Shown piece after piece: positions 8,276-16,480 of a stretch of DNA of 64,000 nt (position 1 is the first letter of the stretch; every line of letters starts with the position of its first letter). The stretch comes from an uncultured Poribacteria bacterium (GTDB lineage: Bacteria > Poribacteria > WGA-4E > WGA-3G). Position numbers and translations under genes: made by a program. The stretch spans positions 2,336,481-2,400,480 of the forward strand of contig OY282383.1 of NCBI GenBank assembly GCA_958295855.1, written 5' to 3'. Under the pieces are notes generated by a model. It was given only the letters and a program-made list of their open reading frames with translations. It was not told the origin of the DNA and did no database searches.

Positions 8276-9286
8276 ATGTTTAACAAGAAATCTGTTTTGT
8301 TCAATTCGGTTTTACCCTTACTGCTCTTATTCACCCTCATCGGCACGGTGTATGCTGATACCTTGACGCTCTATTCCGGGCGAAGCAAAAGTCTCGTTGA
8401 ACCGATTATTCAACAGTTTGAGAAGGAGACTGGCATTGAAGTAAAGGTGAACTATGGCGCTACAACTCAGTTAGCCTCCGCGCTTCTGGCCGAGGGTGAA
8501 AAAAGCCCCGCTGCACTGTTTTGGGCACAGGATGCTGGTGCCCTCGGTGCTGTCAGCAAAAAAGGGCTATTTGCGAAGCTACCGGAATCAATTCAAACGA
8601 AAGTGCCCAGCGGTTTTCGGCACGCAGACGGCTTGTGGGTCGCGACGAGTGGCAGGGCGCGCGTCCTCGCGTATTCACCGGAACGCGTCAAAATCGAGGA
8701 ACTCCCCAAAAGCGTGTTTGATTTAACGCAACATAAGTGGCAAGGCAGAGTCGGCTGGGCACCACAAAACGGTTCGTTTCAAGCGTTTGTCACGGCGATG
8801 CGTGGGCAGGTAGGCGAGGAGCGCACTGAGGAATGGCTACGCGGCATGAAAGCGAACGGCGCGAAAACCTACGCCAAGAATACACCCATCATAGAGGCAC
8901 TTGCCGCCGGTGAAATCGACCTCGGGCTGCCAAACCACTACTACCTACTTCGCTTCAAAAAAGGAAATTCAAATTTCCCAGTTGCCCAGACCTTCTTTAA
9001 GGCGAACGACCCGGGCAACCTCGTCAATGTCGCCGGCATCGGATTGTTGAAGAGTAGCGAGAACCAAGAAACTGCACTGAAATTCGTTGAATTCCTGCTC
9101 TCTGCCAAAGCGCAGCAGTTCTTTGTGAGTGAGGTTTTTGAATATCCCGTGATCGAGGGTGTGATTCCAAACGCGAATCTGGTGCCGTTATCGGAATTGC
9201 TCCAATTGACCCCGGCATTCAACCTGAATGAGATGGATGATCTGGAAGGGACACTGGAGATGTTGCGTCGCGCTGAGATTCTGTAG
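8276..9286 (+). CDS. Iron(III) ABC transporter periplasmic binding protein, FbpA/FutA-like
   Basis: 336 residues with a signal peptide (SVLPLLLLFTLIGTVYA) and mature start DTLTLYSGRSKSLVEPI, typical of the ferric-ion binding family. GIEVKVNYGATTQLASALL and SPAALFWAQDAGALG match conserved core segments, and the late segment has the YYLLRFKKG region expected around the tyrosine iron ligands. It should capture ferric iron in the periplasm for the permease at 9594. An AGGAG sits about 8 bases before the ATG. The preceding ferroxidase-like gene suggests oxidation-coupled iron uptake. Assignment to iron rather than thiamine or a polyamine rests on overall similarity. Confidence 0.86.
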   Translation: MFNKKSVLFNSVLPLLLLFTLIGTVYADTLTLYSGRSKSLVEPIIQQFEKETGIEVKVNYGATTQLASALLAEGEKSPAALFWAQDAGALGAVSKKGLFAKLPESIQTKVPSGFRHADGLWVATSGRARVLAYSPERVKIEELPKSVFDLTQHKWQGRVGWAPQNGSFQAFVTAMRGQVGEERTEEWLRGMKANGAKTYAKNTPIIEALAAGEIDLGLPNHYYLLRFKKGNSNFPVAQTFFKANDPGNLVNVAGIGLLKSSENQETALKFVEFLLSAKAQQFFVSEVFEYPVIEGVIPNANLVPLSELLQLTPAFNLNEMDDLEGTLEMLRRAEIL

Positions 9287-9593
9287 ACGCACCCTCAAGC
9301 CGCAATTTACCGTGAGGGTGCCAGAGGCATTCAGTTCTCCCGGGCAGAAAGGCATACACCCCTGCTTGCAGGGGCAAATGCCTAACCTGTTTGGAGCCAT
9401 CTCCGAAGCGCGACATATCACCGCTTTGTAGGGGGCACCTGCCCTTCCCCCTCAGAATCGCGACGAATCAGTATGTTTCCTTGCATAGCAGGGCAATTAC
9501 AAACTAACAGCACACAGCGTGTGCCTACGACTTTAGAGGTAACACATCAAACTGCGAGAAACCGTTAGCCACGTAGGAGCACACCGCTATTTT
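9287..9593. other. Intergenic region with hairpins between binding protein and permease
   Basis: Just after the stop, CACCCTCA (9291-9298) pairs with TGAGGGTG about 15 bases later, a plausible attenuating hairpin but without a T-run. A GGCAT-type palindrome follows at 9351-9383, then TGTAGGGGGCACCTGCCC (repeat family also at 11721 and 36780). No open frame of interest was seen. Confidence 0.55.
9351..9383. repeat. GGTAT-type palindrome, GGCAT variant
   Basis: GGCAT-aca-CCCCTGC-tt-GCAGGGG-caa-ATGCC. Outer and inner arms are both perfectly complementary, and compensating changes (GGCAT/ATGCC) keep the outer stem intact. Intergenic. Confidence 0.75.
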
Positions 9594-9622
9594 TTGGCGC
9601 AGCTTGCAAGCCAAAACTTGCT
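9594..9622. repeat. GCAGCTTGCAAGCC-type repeat at the permease start
   Basis: GGCGCAGCTTGCAAGCC-aaaa-CTTGCT, an imperfect palindrome (GCAAG/CTTGC). Copies occur inverted at 12675-12708 and 16300-16333 and direct within the anti-sigma gene at 17021-17050. Here it forms the first ten codons of the permease. Confidence 0.65.
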
Positions 9623-11165
9623 ATTCAAATTTATTCCCGCAATTGCTGTGGGCATCGGCGGGTTGATTCCGTTAGGCTATCTGCTCGCCAAAGCCCTTTC
9701 TGGCATAACTGCCGAAGACACCGCGCTTTTGGAGATTGTATTCCGCTGGCGAAACGGGAGGCTCTTCGTCAACACGCTGCTGTTGGCAGTTGGCGTGCTC
9801 ACCTTCGATGTGCTGTTAGCAACCCCCGCGGCATGGTTAACAAGCAGAGTACCCCTAAAAGGCAAACGTTTTTTTACAGTATTGTGCGCTTTGCCTCTCG
9901 CAATTCCGGGCTACGTGATGGCATACTCGCTGTTAGCCCTCGGTGGAAATAACGGTATTGTCGCCCAGCTATTCGGAAAGAGCATCCCGCGCCTCAGCGG
10001 CTACTGGGGCGCACTTATCGCGCTCAGTGCTTACACGAGCCCGTACCTTTTTCTGAATCTACGCACCGCGTTGTTGGGACTAGACGCGAGCCTTGAGGAA
10101 TCCGCCCGAAGCCTCGGCTACCGCTACCGCGAGGTTTTCTACCACGTCATCCTGCCGCAGCTGCGGCCCGCTTTCTACGCCAGCGGGCTGCTCATCAGTT
10201 TACATGTGCTCGGCGACTTCGGGGTTGTGTCGCTGATGCGCTATGAAACCTTTAGTTACGCGCTTTACACAGAATATATGCTCTCCTTTAAGCATGTTTA
10301 TGCAGCGTGGCTCGCCCTGATGCTTCTCGCCTTTACCGCCTCTCTGCTCTACCTTGAGGCAAGGTTGCTAAATCGGGTGACACTCCACCGGGCAGGGCGG
10401 GGCGTGTCCCGTTACCTATCTCTAGTTTCACTAGGCGCATGGCATACCCCGGCTTATCTTTACCTCATTTTGCTGGCACTTGTAACGGTAGGTGTACCCG
10501 CTGGCACGGTTTTTCTCTGGATGGTTAAAGGGTTCAATACCGCTGCCTTGGATGGGATTCTGGCAGGACTTATCGGTTCTTTGTCCATTGCAATACCGGC
10601 AGGTATTCTCTGTGCTCTGTTCGCAGTGCCGTTCGCTTATGTCGGCGTCCGTTATCCGTCGCGCATTTCAAACGCGTTAGCGCGCGTCGCCTATATCGTT
10701 TATGCGATACCACCGCTCGCATTCGCGCTATCCCTTATCTTTTTTGTACTAAACAGTGTGCCTTTTATCTATAAGACGTTACCTGTGCTCATCTACGCGT
10801 GTACGCTTCACTTTCTGGCAGAAGCCATCGGCCCGGTGCGCAGTTCGCTCTACCAAGCCTCGCCGCACTTAGAGGAGGCAGCGCGCTCACTGGGATATTC
10901 ACCGATACAAGCGTTTTTCAGAGCCCTCTTCCCGATACTCATGCGCGGCATGCTCACCGCCACTGCGCTCGTTTTCCTCGCAACAATGAAGGAATTACCG
11001 CTCACCTTTCTTTTATCGCCCCCAGGATACGAAACACTCGCCCTCAATGTATGGAGTTATACAACAGAGGCGATGTTCGCTGAGGCGGCACCCTACGCGC
11101 TTGCGATTCTGCTGTTTTCAGGACTGTTCGTCGGTGTGCTGAGTCGCGAAGAGGGACAGACGTGA
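9594..11165 (+). CDS. Iron ABC transporter permease, fused two-domain (FbpB-like)
   Basis: 523 residues with about twelve hydrophobic segments and two MetI-type domains. Each carries an EAA loop for ATPase contact: EESARSLGYRYREVFYH near residue 167 and EEAARSLGYSPIQAFFR near 428. This fused form is typical of ferric iron permeases. The TTG at 9594 opens the frame with AGGAG 14 bases upstream, but the first ten codons coincide with a dispersed repeat (see 9594-9622), so the TTG at 9618 or a start soon after is possible. No ATP-binding subunit gene follows, so an ATPase encoded elsewhere must be used. Confidence 0.9.
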   Translation: MAQLASQNLLFKFIPAIAVGIGGLIPLGYLLAKALSGITAEDTALLEIVFRWRNGRLFVNTLLLAVGVLTFDVLLATPAAWLTSRVPLKGKRFFTVLCALPLAIPGYVMAYSLLALGGNNGIVAQLFGKSIPRLSGYWGALIALSAYTSPYLFLNLRTALLGLDASLEESARSLGYRYREVFYHVILPQLRPAFYASGLLISLHVLGDFGVVSLMRYETFSYALYTEYMLSFKHVYAAWLALMLLAFTASLLYLEARLLNRVTLHRAGRGVSRYLSLVSLGAWHTPAYLYLILLALVTVGVPAGTVFLWMVKGFNTAALDGILAGLIGSLSIAIPAGILCALFAVPFAYVGVRYPSRISNALARVAYIVYAIPPLAFALSLIFFVLNSVPFIYKTLPVLIYACTLHFLAEAIGPVRSSLYQASPHLEEAARSLGYSPIQAFFRALFPILMRGMLTATALVFLATMKELPLTFLLSPPGYETLALNVWSYTTEAMFAEAAPYALAILLFSGLFVGVLSREEGQT

Positions 11166-11222
11166 TACCGAATTAATTTTATTAACTGAGACCTTGGACT
11201 ATAATATATGAGGAGGAACACC

Positions 11223-11708
11223 ATGTTGAAAAACTACATTGCTCATGCCGGGTGTTGCTGGCAGCAAATCAACGGCGAAAATGTCAGAGGGCCTTATGGC
11301 AACAACCTTATTGCAACACCCCTGCTTCTGTTTATAATGCTCGGCTGTCTTTCTATGGCGGCACAAAACACGGTTCGCGTCGATAGCGGAATAACAGAGT
11401 CTTACGAAATATCTGAAAGAGGTAAGGCAACAAACCAGAAGTGGGTGCTTCCCGAAAGACGCTCTATCAGTCGGATTGAAATTCATTTCGACCCGATTGA
11501 GCCGTTGAAGAACATGACGGTTTACGCCCGGATGGGTGAGGACAAGTGGCGCATTGTGAAGGCAATCAAAACGCCGGTTCGGACATCGCCCTATATTATC
11601 CGAGCACCACTGTTCACAGATGCTATCCGCGTTGTGTTGTCATCGTCAACGGGCATGATTGATCGAATAGTCCTCTACGGTGCAGAAGCGAACACACCAA
11701 CTGACTAA
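11223..11708 (+). CDS. Hypothetical secreted or lipoprotein, beta-rich
   Basis: 161 residues from the ATG at 11223, which follows AGGAGG by 6 bases. A hydrophobic segment near residues 35-50 (TPLLLFIMLGCLSMA) contains a possible lipobox cysteine, but the preceding 34 residues are unusually long for a lipoprotein signal. The mature part has alternating strands (ISRIEIHFDP, MTVYARMGEDKWRIV, IRVVLSSSTGMIDRIVLYG), resembling a small jelly-roll (discoidin-like) domain. No specific family was recognised. It follows the iron permease by 57 bases and may share its transcript. Confidence 0.6.
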   Translation: MLKNYIAHAGCCWQQINGENVRGPYGNNLIATPLLLFIMLGCLSMAAQNTVRVDSGITESYEISERGKATNQKWVLPERRSISRIEIHFDPIEPLKNMTVYARMGEDKWRIVKAIKTPVRTSPYIIRAPLFTDAIRVVLSSSTGMIDRIVLYGAEANTPTD

Positions 11709-11720
11709 GAAACGGTTTGA

Positions 11721-11868
11721 TTGTAGGGGCAGTGCCTTGTTCCTGCCCGCAAGTAGGGTTTAATTGTAGGGGCAGTGCCTTGTGCCTGCCCGCGATTCGA
11801 TTGTAGTGGCAGTGCCTTGTGCCTGCCCGCAATTTGATTGTAGTGGCAGTGCCTTGTGCCTGCCCGCA
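11721..11868. repeat. Four tandem copies of a GTAGGGGCAGTGCCTTG repeat
   Basis: Four units of about 30 bases begin near 11721, 11764, 11801 and 11838, each TTGTAG(G/T)GGCAGTGCC followed by TTGTGCCTGCCCGC, with 7-13 bases between them. GGCAGTGCC and GGCA/TGCC give hairpins. Single copies of this family occur near 9430, 26795, 27139, 36775, 40039 and 50325. Confidence 0.8.
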
Positions 11869-11950
11869 ACGACCCCTCTCATTTCAAGATGGACACAGCA
11901 CTAGCACACCTGTCCCAACCTGCCTTGTGCCACAATTTTCCAACAATTTC

Positions 11951-11979
11951 TATACAAATTTGTCTAATTATGATATAAT
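11951..11979 (+). promoter_or_regulatory. Extended -10 promoter for the DUF4956 gene
   Basis: Perfect -10 TATAAT at 11974-11979 preceded by TG at 11971-11972 (extended -10). The -35 position (11951-11956, TATACA, 17-base spacer) is weak. The predicted start near 11986 leaves a leader of about 23 bases. Confidence 0.65.
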
Positions 11980-12008
11980 ATGCACAGATTCTCAATTGGC
12001 AAACTGGA

Positions 12009-12668
12009 ATGAATATCTTATCTGACTTTTTAACCCTGCCGCCGCTTGTAACGCTTGGAGCCGACGCGCTCAGGCTGCTCCTGACATTTGTGCTCGGCAT
12101 TTTTATTGTTATCATCTACCAGTGGACGCACGTCAAAGTCCCACAAAAATCGTTTACCGACACGCTCATCATTTTGTGTATGCTGATTTCGGTGGTGATG
12201 GTAATCATCGGTGATAGCATTGCGCGTGCGTTTAGCCTTGTTGGTGCCTTGTCCATTATCCGTTTTCGCACTGCTATTCAAGATCCGCGCGATATCGCCT
12301 TCGTTTTTTACGCACTCGCTGTTGGGATGGCAGTAGGGGCAGGAAATCCAGTTGTCGCGATTCTGGCTACGTTTGTTATAGGCATCATCATCCTTGGCAT
12401 GTATTACTGGCATCAATACTTTACCCAAGATAACGAATTTAGCCTCGAATTCTGCCTCCCAACCGATCGGATATCCGAAACTGTTTATCGCCCTATTTTC
12501 GATAAGCACCTCATTCAGGAACGCTTAATTGAAAAACGGATAAAAAGATCAAAGGCGATCGAACTGAAATTCCGGGTTAAATTGGCACATCCTGAAGCGT
12601 GGGTTGCATTTTTTAACGAGCTCTCTGAAATTGAAAACGTCACGGACGTTAAACTGGATAGGGAGTGA
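12009..12668 (+). CDS. DUF4956 family integral membrane protein
   Basis: 219 residues with four hydrophobic segments (about residues 19-38, 52-72, 97-114, 117-137) and a soluble C-terminal half. The conserved segment GDSIARAFSLVGALSIIRFR with following RDIAFVFYALAVGMA is the signature of DUF4956. The function of this family is unknown; it is commonly found next to CotH and VTC-type (polyphosphate polymerase) genes, and here a CotH gene follows. No Shine-Dalgarno sequence is obvious. A likely terminator follows at 12692-12721. Confidence 0.85.
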   Translation: MNILSDFLTLPPLVTLGADALRLLLTFVLGIFIVIIYQWTHVKVPQKSFTDTLIILCMLISVVMVIIGDSIARAFSLVGALSIIRFRTAIQDPRDIAFVFYALAVGMAVGAGNPVVAILATFVIGIIILGMYYWHQYFTQDNEFSLEFCLPTDRISETVYRPIFDKHLIQERLIEKRIKRSKAIELKFRVKLAHPEAWVAFFNELSEIENVTDVKLDRE

Positions 12669-12691
12669 ATTTGAGTAGCAAGTTTTGGCTT

Positions 12692-12721
12692 GCAAGCTAC
12701 GCCCTAGCCTTGCTTTTTTTT
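12692..12721 (+). terminator. Intrinsic terminator after DUF4956 gene
   Basis: GCAAGCTA-cgccc-TAGcCTTGC with one bulged base, followed directly by a run of eight T. The 5' arm is formed by an inverted copy of the repeat seen at 9594. This is the best terminator-like structure in the window. Confidence 0.65.
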
Positions 12722-12775
12722 AAACTGAATTAAAGGAACCGGGCAGGAGGGAATCAGAAACCCGATTTTGAACCG

Positions 12776-12808
12776 GGTATCCGCCCCTGCTTTGCAGGGG
12801 TAAATACC
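12776..12808. repeat. GGTAT palindrome
   Basis: GGTAT-ccg-CCCCTGC-tt-TGCAGGGG-taa-ATACC. Intergenic, upstream of the CotH gene. Outer and inner arms are complementary. Confidence 0.85.
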
Positions 12809-12907
12809 TCATGCGGAAAAATCGGAGCAGAAACCCAATAGATGAAAGATCCGAACTTTTCTATGCCAAGGATGTCTAAAACTCAAAATAGAATGAAGGA
12901 GAATACC

Positions 12908-15424
12908 ATGAAATATATAAGCATTGTAGTACTGACTGTGCTAATTATTACGCCCGTCATGTATACAAATGCCCAAGCGGATGTAGAAACGCCAAAACTT
13001 TCGGGCGAACAGAAACGGTTCGACCTCGATGATAACGACAAGCTGAATGATGAAGAAAATGAACTTATGCTGCGAGTTACAGGCTTAGAGGCGTTCACTG
13101 GCGATACACTCAGCCGTGAAGAGATTGAGGGGATGCAACGCAACCTCGCACCCGACAGGGATTTTGGGGGCCGGGGCGGAATGCCCAGCTTTGGTGGCGG
13201 CAGAGGCGGCAGAGGCGGCCCGCGGCCACCGGAAAAACTTGTAGAGCAGTTTGACAAAGATAATGATGGAAAATTAACCGGTGCCGAACGAGAAGCAGCA
13301 TTCAGCATGCGTGGGAACGGAAATTTGTCTCGGATGAGCCCGGGAAACCCCAGCGGTAACCTTCAGAGCGATGTGCAGGCAAGTCTGGCTTCTGTCCCCG
13401 AAGGTTCACCGTCACTCTACGATACGAAAACACTGCGTACCCTCTATCTCCGGTTCCACCATGAGAATTGGTACGAACAGATGAATGCATTTTATCGCAC
13501 AGATATTGAGGTACCCGCAGAGTTGATTGTCGACGGAAAGATTTATCCGGATGTGGGTGTCCACTTTCGAGGCACCTCTTCCTATTTTACAGTGGAATCG
13601 GAGAAAAAGTCCTTCAACATCGCCGTTGACTATGGTGAGAATGGGCAACGCCTCTACGGCTACAAAACGCTCAACTTGCTCAACGGACACGTGGATGCCT
13701 CATTTCTACGCGAAGTGCTTTACAATCGTATCGCCCGTGACTATATTCCTGCGATGAAAACCAACTTCGTTAAATTGGTTATCAACGGTGAAAACTGGGG
13801 CGTTTATATCAACCTGCAGCAATACAACAAAGATTTTCTGGCAGAGTGGTTTGGCACAAAAGATGGGGTACGTTGGAAGGTAGGCCCCGGCAAAGGCGGT
13901 GCCCTGGTTTACGCCGGGGACGATGCGGCAGCGTATCAAGAAACCTATCAACTCAAAACCAACAATGTTGAAAACCCTTGGGAAGACCTCATCGCCCTCT
14001 GTAAAATGCTTGACAAAACAACTCCTGATGCGACGTTGGAAGCAAACCTACCCTCCCTACTTAACATTGATGGGGTACTGTGGCAAATTGCAGTTTCAAA
14101 CGTTTTCATGGATGACGATGGCTACATCCACAAAGGCGGTGATTACGCCATTTATCAAGATGTGAATGGCAGATTCCACCTCGTACCGCACGATAACAAC
14201 GAAAGTTTCAGATTTGGTCGAGAAGGTCGCGGAGGCCCTGGTGGTAGAGGTCCCGGCGGCTGGTCGTGGGGAAGTATAACAGATGGAATGGCATCTCCTG
14301 TCGCGCATGAAGGCAATGCAGCACGCCCACTTATCAGCCGGCTGCTGTCAAATCCACAGTGGAGAGCCCGATATATCGCACATGTCCGCACCGTCATCGA
14401 TGAATGGCTTGATTGGAAGGTGTTGGAGCCTCTTGTCAACGAATATCAGGCACTCATTGATATAGACATCCAACAAGATGATAAGAAGCTCTACGCCTAT
14501 CAAAACTTCGCCATCAGTGCTACTGGCACTGCAGGAGGCGACCATGACTTTAGTGGTGGACGAGGCGGACGCAGCGCGCCGGATTTCAAGAGCTTTGTAA
14601 CCCAAAGACGCGACTATCTGCTCAATCATCCAGAATTGAACAAACCGACACCGAAGATTACCTCCGTTTCCATGCCTATCTTGCAATATGGGCCAATAGC
14701 GAGTCAACCCGTCGAAATTAGGGCGACGTTGGATACAGCTGTTGCAGCAGATTCGGTGCTGTTGTACTATAGCACCAACCGGCATAAGGTTTTTAATGAC
14801 ATCATAATGACAAAGGAAGAGAATAGCTTTGTCGGGCAGATTCCGGCTTTGCCGGCAGGCACCACGGTCTACTATTACGTTGAGGCAAACGCAGTGAAGA
14901 CACACGGTACTACCACGTTTTCGCCAGCACGGGCGGAATTTGGCGCAGCGCATTACCGGGTCGGTGCCCCTGTTGCGAAAAAGACACCTGTCGTTATTAA
15001 CGAACTGATGGCAGTCAACACCAATAGCATCGCCGACCCGCAAGGGCAACATGAAGACTGGCTTGAGCTGCACAACCTCACCAATGAAGTCCTGCAGCTT
15101 TCCGGAATGTACCTCACAGACAAAACGGACAATCTCAGGAAATGGGCATTTCCCGAAAATACGACGATTCCATCGCATGGGTATCTGATTGTGTGGCTAG
15201 ATGAAGATGGAAAGGCCCCAGAAGGGCTTCATGCGAACTTCAAACTTTCCCGGAATGGCGAAACCGTCATGCTTGTGGATACCGATATGCGCGGCAATCA
15301 GGTGCTTGATATGGTGACGTTTGGCAAACAAGAAAAAAATGCAGCCCTTGGCAGATGGCCGAATGGAACGGGAAAACTCAGACTGGTGGAAATGACACCC
15401 GGTAACGAGAACCTACTTCAATAA
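12908..15424 (+). CDS. CotH kinase family protein with EF-hand and lamin-tail domains, secreted
   Basis: 838 residues from the ATG at 12908 (AAGGAG 6 bases upstream). Signal peptide (YISIVVLTVLIITPVMYTNA), then two calcium-binding EF-hand-like loops (DLDDNDKLNDEE and DKDNDGKLTGAE) separated by a Gly/Arg-rich stretch. The CotH domain follows (SYGTS-like start replaced by GVHFRGTSSYF; later GDYAIYQDVNGRFHLVPHDNN), with a second Gly/Arg-rich insert. The C-terminal lamin-tail domain begins at VVINELMAVN and contains EDWLELHNLT. CotH proteins are atypical kinases that can phosphorylate secreted proteins. HDNN replaces the more usual HDxD at the metal site. A surface or secreted role is likely. Confidence 0.9.
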   Translation: MKYISIVVLTVLIITPVMYTNAQADVETPKLSGEQKRFDLDDNDKLNDEENELMLRVTGLEAFTGDTLSREEIEGMQRNLAPDRDFGGRGGMPSFGGGRGGRGGPRPPEKLVEQFDKDNDGKLTGAEREAAFSMRGNGNLSRMSPGNPSGNLQSDVQASLASVPEGSPSLYDTKTLRTLYLRFHHENWYEQMNAFYRTDIEVPAELIVDGKIYPDVGVHFRGTSSYFTVESEKKSFNIAVDYGENGQRLYGYKTLNLLNGHVDASFLREVLYNRIARDYIPAMKTNFVKLVINGENWGVYINLQQYNKDFLAEWFGTKDGVRWKVGPGKGGALVYAGDDAAAYQETYQLKTNNVENPWEDLIALCKMLDKTTPDATLEANLPSLLNIDGVLWQIAVSNVFMDDDGYIHKGGDYAIYQDVNGRFHLVPHDNNESFRFGREGRGGPGGRGPGGWSWGSITDGMASPVAHEGNAARPLISRLLSNPQWRARYIAHVRTVIDEWLDWKVLEPLVNEYQALIDIDIQQDDKKLYAYQNFAISATGTAGGDHDFSGGRGGRSAPDFKSFVTQRRDYLLNHPELNKPTPKITSVSMPILQYGPIASQPVEIRATLDTAVAADSVLLYYSTNRHKVFNDIIMTKEENSFVGQIPALPAGTTVYYYVEANAVKTHGTTTFSPARAEFGAAHYRVGAPVAKKTPVVINELMAVNTNSIADPQGQHEDWLELHNLTNEVLQLSGMYLTDKTDNLRKWAFPENTTIPSHGYLIVWLDEDGKAPEGLHANFKLSRNGETVMLVDTDMRGNQVLDMVTFGKQEKNAALGRWPNGTGKLRLVEMTPGNENLLQ

Positions 15425-15433
15425 TGGCAGAAA

Positions 15434-15562
15434 TGTAAGAAATAAAAAAGTTGCTTGCTTTTTGCGGCGTATTTGCGGCTGATAGGTAATAACCCCCGCC
15501 TTGCGGGGGTGAATACCACCTGCGCCCATAAGCGACGTGCATTTCGCCCATAAGCGACGTGC
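15434..15562. repeat. Mixed repeat block downstream of the CotH gene
   Basis: Contains TGTAAGAAATAAAAAAGTTG (15434-15453), a GGTAA palindrome (15485-15517: GGTAAT-aa-CCCCCGC-ct-TGCGGGGG-tga-ATACC) and two direct copies of CGCCCATAAGCGACGTGCAT (about 15524-15564). The same TGTAAGAAAT and CGACGTGCATTC units recur near 16381-16440, 27280, 47205 and 57591. Further on, GGTATGAAAC pairs with GTTTCATACC (about 15577-15610). Confidence 0.75.
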
Positions 15563-15671
15563 ATTCACGCGCAACTTGGTATGAAACAAAACGAACCTTT
15601 TGTTTCATACCCTGTCTAATGCAACAAAAGCACGTTTGTGATAATTGGCGTCTCATAATTTTGGAGAAAAA

Positions 15672-16298
15672 ATGTGTGTTGCGATGTTCACACTTCATAA
15701 GGAAACTTCCTCGGAGATAAACCAGGTAGAAGAATTAGATCTTGTGCAGGAACGCGAGCTTGTTTTGCGCTGTCAAAATGGCGATGTTGATGCGATGGGT
15801 ACCCTCGTGACGCGATATCAGCACTGGGTTTACAACATTGCTTATGGCATGCTCGGCCATCGCGAAGACGCGCAGGATGTAGCACAGGATACATTCCTCT
15901 CCGTGTGGGAAAGTATAGGTGGATTTAAATTCCGCTCCCGATTTTCTACATGGCTATACCGAATTGTTAAAAATAAATGTCTCAATCTTATCGACCAGCG
16001 CCAACGCCGAAAAACAGATCCGATGGAGATTGATGATTCACAGCCATGGGTGCCACTGGATACCGTAACACCGGAACAAGTGCTGCTCCGCAAGGAACGC
16101 AAAGAAATTGTCCACGCGGCCCTTGCAAAACTCAAAGACAGTTATAGAGAAATCCTTGTGCTAAGGGAACTCCGAGAACTCTCCTATGAAGAAATATCCG
16201 AGATTCTCGGATGTACGCTCGGGCGGGTCAAATCCCGTTTACATGAAGCACGAAAGGCATTAAAAAAAGAATTGGAGCGAGTTGAGTGGGATTTTTGA
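15672..16298 (+). CDS. RNA polymerase sigma factor, ECF subfamily
   Basis: 208 residues. Sigma region 2 is clear (AMGTLVTRYQHWVYNIAYGML, then HREDAQDVAQDTFLSVWESI), and region 4 lies in LKDSYREILVLRELRELSYEEIS with the helix-turn-helix GCTLGRVKSRLHEARKAL. It directs RNA polymerase to a regulon controlled by envelope or stress signals. The ATG at 15672 has TTGGAG 5 bases upstream; a TTG at 15645 is also in frame. It heads a set with an anti-sigma factor (16481) and an RseB-like protein (17398). Confidence 0.93.
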   Translation: MCVAMFTLHKETSSEINQVEELDLVQERELVLRCQNGDVDAMGTLVTRYQHWVYNIAYGMLGHREDAQDVAQDTFLSVWESIGGFKFRSRFSTWLYRIVKNKCLNLIDQRQRRKTDPMEIDDSQPWVPLDTVTPEQVLLRKERKEIVHAALAKLKDSYREILVLRELRELSYEEISEILGCTLGRVKSRLHEARKALKKELERVEWDF

Positions 16299-16440
16299 AT
16301 AGCAAGTTTTGGAAGCCTGCAAGCTTTGCGGCTAAAGGTATGTCTCCCCTGCTTTGCAGGGGTAAATACCACCTGCGCCCAAGTTGCGCGCGAAAAGCAA
16401 GCAACTTTTTTATTTCTTACTTATGCGACGTGCATTCGCC
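16299..16440. repeat. Repeat block between sigma and anti-sigma genes
   Basis: Three families adjoin: an inverted copy of the 9594 repeat (TAGCAAGTTTTGG...GCAAGC, 16300-16333), a GGTAT palindrome (16337-16370), and an inverted TGTAAGAAAT unit with the GCAAGCAACTT arm (16381-16420) followed by GCGACGTGCATTCGCC. Operon spacing is therefore filled with repeats. Confidence 0.75.
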
Positions 16441-16480
16441 AAAAGGCGCAAGGTAATTTACCCTTTTACGGTTATCCTCG

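Larger units (their letters stand above)
11709..12008. other. Intergenic region: tandem repeats and a promoter
   Basis: About 300 bases made up of a four-copy tandem repeat (11721-11868) and a promoter (11951-11979) for the DUF4956 gene. No gene was seen. Confidence 0.6.

Noticed and set aside
11721..11868. CRISPR-like or iteron array (replication origin)
   Set aside because: Spacing between units is only 7-13 bases and irregular, the unit is dispersed elsewhere as single copies, and no replication gene is adjacent.
14348..15178. 276-codon minus-strand open frame inside the CotH gene
   Set aside because: A shadow of a clearly recognisable CotH/lamin-tail protein on the plus strand; composition is atypical and no motif is seen.
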